Positions 6,286-6,421 of a DNA stretch of 6,421 nucleotides are shown one piece after another. A program made the translations under genes and the position numbers. The stretch lies in contig MHDY01000201.1 of the NCBI GenBank assembly GCA_001803705.1, positions 1 to 6,421 on the forward strand. Reading direction: 5' to 3'. Under the pieces are notes generated by a model. That model worked only from the letters and a program-made list of their open reading frames with translations. It did not search any database and had not been told where the DNA came from. The stretch's first letter is position 1. The number at the start of each line of letters is the position of its first letter. The stretch is from Nitrospirae bacterium GWC2_56_14. Its GTDB lineage: Bacteria; Nitrospirota; UBA9217.

Positions 6286-6421
6286 TTACGCGAGGCCGAA
6301 GCGCCGCAGCACGTCCGGAGGGGCCAGGTCGAAGTGGGAGAACTCCATGGTGAAGGTTCCTCTCCCCTTGGTGGCGCTCCGCAATTCCGTCATGTAGCCG
6401 AACATCCCGGAAAGGGGGGCA
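6286..6421 (-). CDS. Elongation factor G family protein, C-terminal end only (domain V)
   Basis: The last 44 codons of a gene running off the right edge of the window. The peptide begins APLSGMFGYMTELRSATKGR and continues to MEFSHFDLAPPDV and a TAA stop at 6288-6286. This is the domain V signature of EF-G (E. coli FusA has PLSEMFGYATQLRSLTKGR and MEFLKYDEAPSNV). EF-G is the GTPase that moves tRNA and mRNA on the ribosome and helps ribosome recycling. The tail after the PPDV segment is a few residues shorter than in E. coli and lacks the common Lys-rich end. The setting next to an exporter, rather than in the str operon (rpsL-rpsG-fusA-tuf), suggests an EF-G paralog rather than the main fusA. 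The family is secure; the subtype is inferred. Confidence 0.88.
   Translation of the reverse strand, partial: APLSGMFGYMTELRSATKGRGTFTMEFSHFDLAPPDVLRRFGLA

Overview
The window looks like chromosomal DNA of a Geobacter-type bacterium (Desulfuromonadota/Geobacterales). This is inferred from three things: a long acetate-permease (ActP/Apl-like) symporter, a very large Gly-rich-tether lipoprotein with calcium-loop propeller repeats, and moderately high GC with strong C/G third-position preference in the housekeeping-type genes. No rRNA, tRNA, CRISPR array, insertion sequence or phage gene was seen. The window holds four protein genes, two of them cut by its edges.

Layout. (1) 2-1933, plus strand: the 3' part (nearly all) of an ActP-like sodium/acetate symporter, entering the window inside its signal peptide. 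A clear intrinsic terminator follows at 1970-1999. (2) 2060-5401, minus strand, convergent with the symporter: a 1113-residue secreted lipoprotein. It has a lipobox, a beta-rich N-terminal module of unknown function, one PKD-like domain, and 14 blade repeats each carrying a DxDxDG-type calcium loop. (3) 5402-5654: a 253-bp intergenic stretch with a strong Shine-Dalgarno for the lipoprotein, a weak promoter candidate, and two adjacent 21-bp palindromes with nearly identical arms, the best regulatory signal in the window. (4) 5655-6284, minus strand: a 209-residue LysE/RhtB-type exporter. (5) 6286-6421, minus strand: the last 44 codons of an elongation factor G family protein, whose stop lies one base before the exporter's ATG.

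How the parts relate. The EF-G-family gene and the exporter are almost certainly co-transcribed and translationally coupled. The lipoprotein lies downstream on the same strand but is separated by 253 bp with its own signals, so it is probably a separate unit that may be controlled through the paired palindromes. The symporter would bring acetate (the main electron donor of these bacteria) or related monocarboxylates into the cell. The lipoprotein is probably exposed on the outer membrane or cell surface. Nothing in the sequence ties the symporter and lipoprotein functionally beyond their convergent arrangement.

The most notable items are the twin palindromes, the 14-repeat propeller lipoprotein with its mixed FG-GAP/quinoprotein-like blades, and the roughly 65-residue hydrophilic insertion before the last membrane helix of the symporter. 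I see no evidence for a multi-gene novel system.
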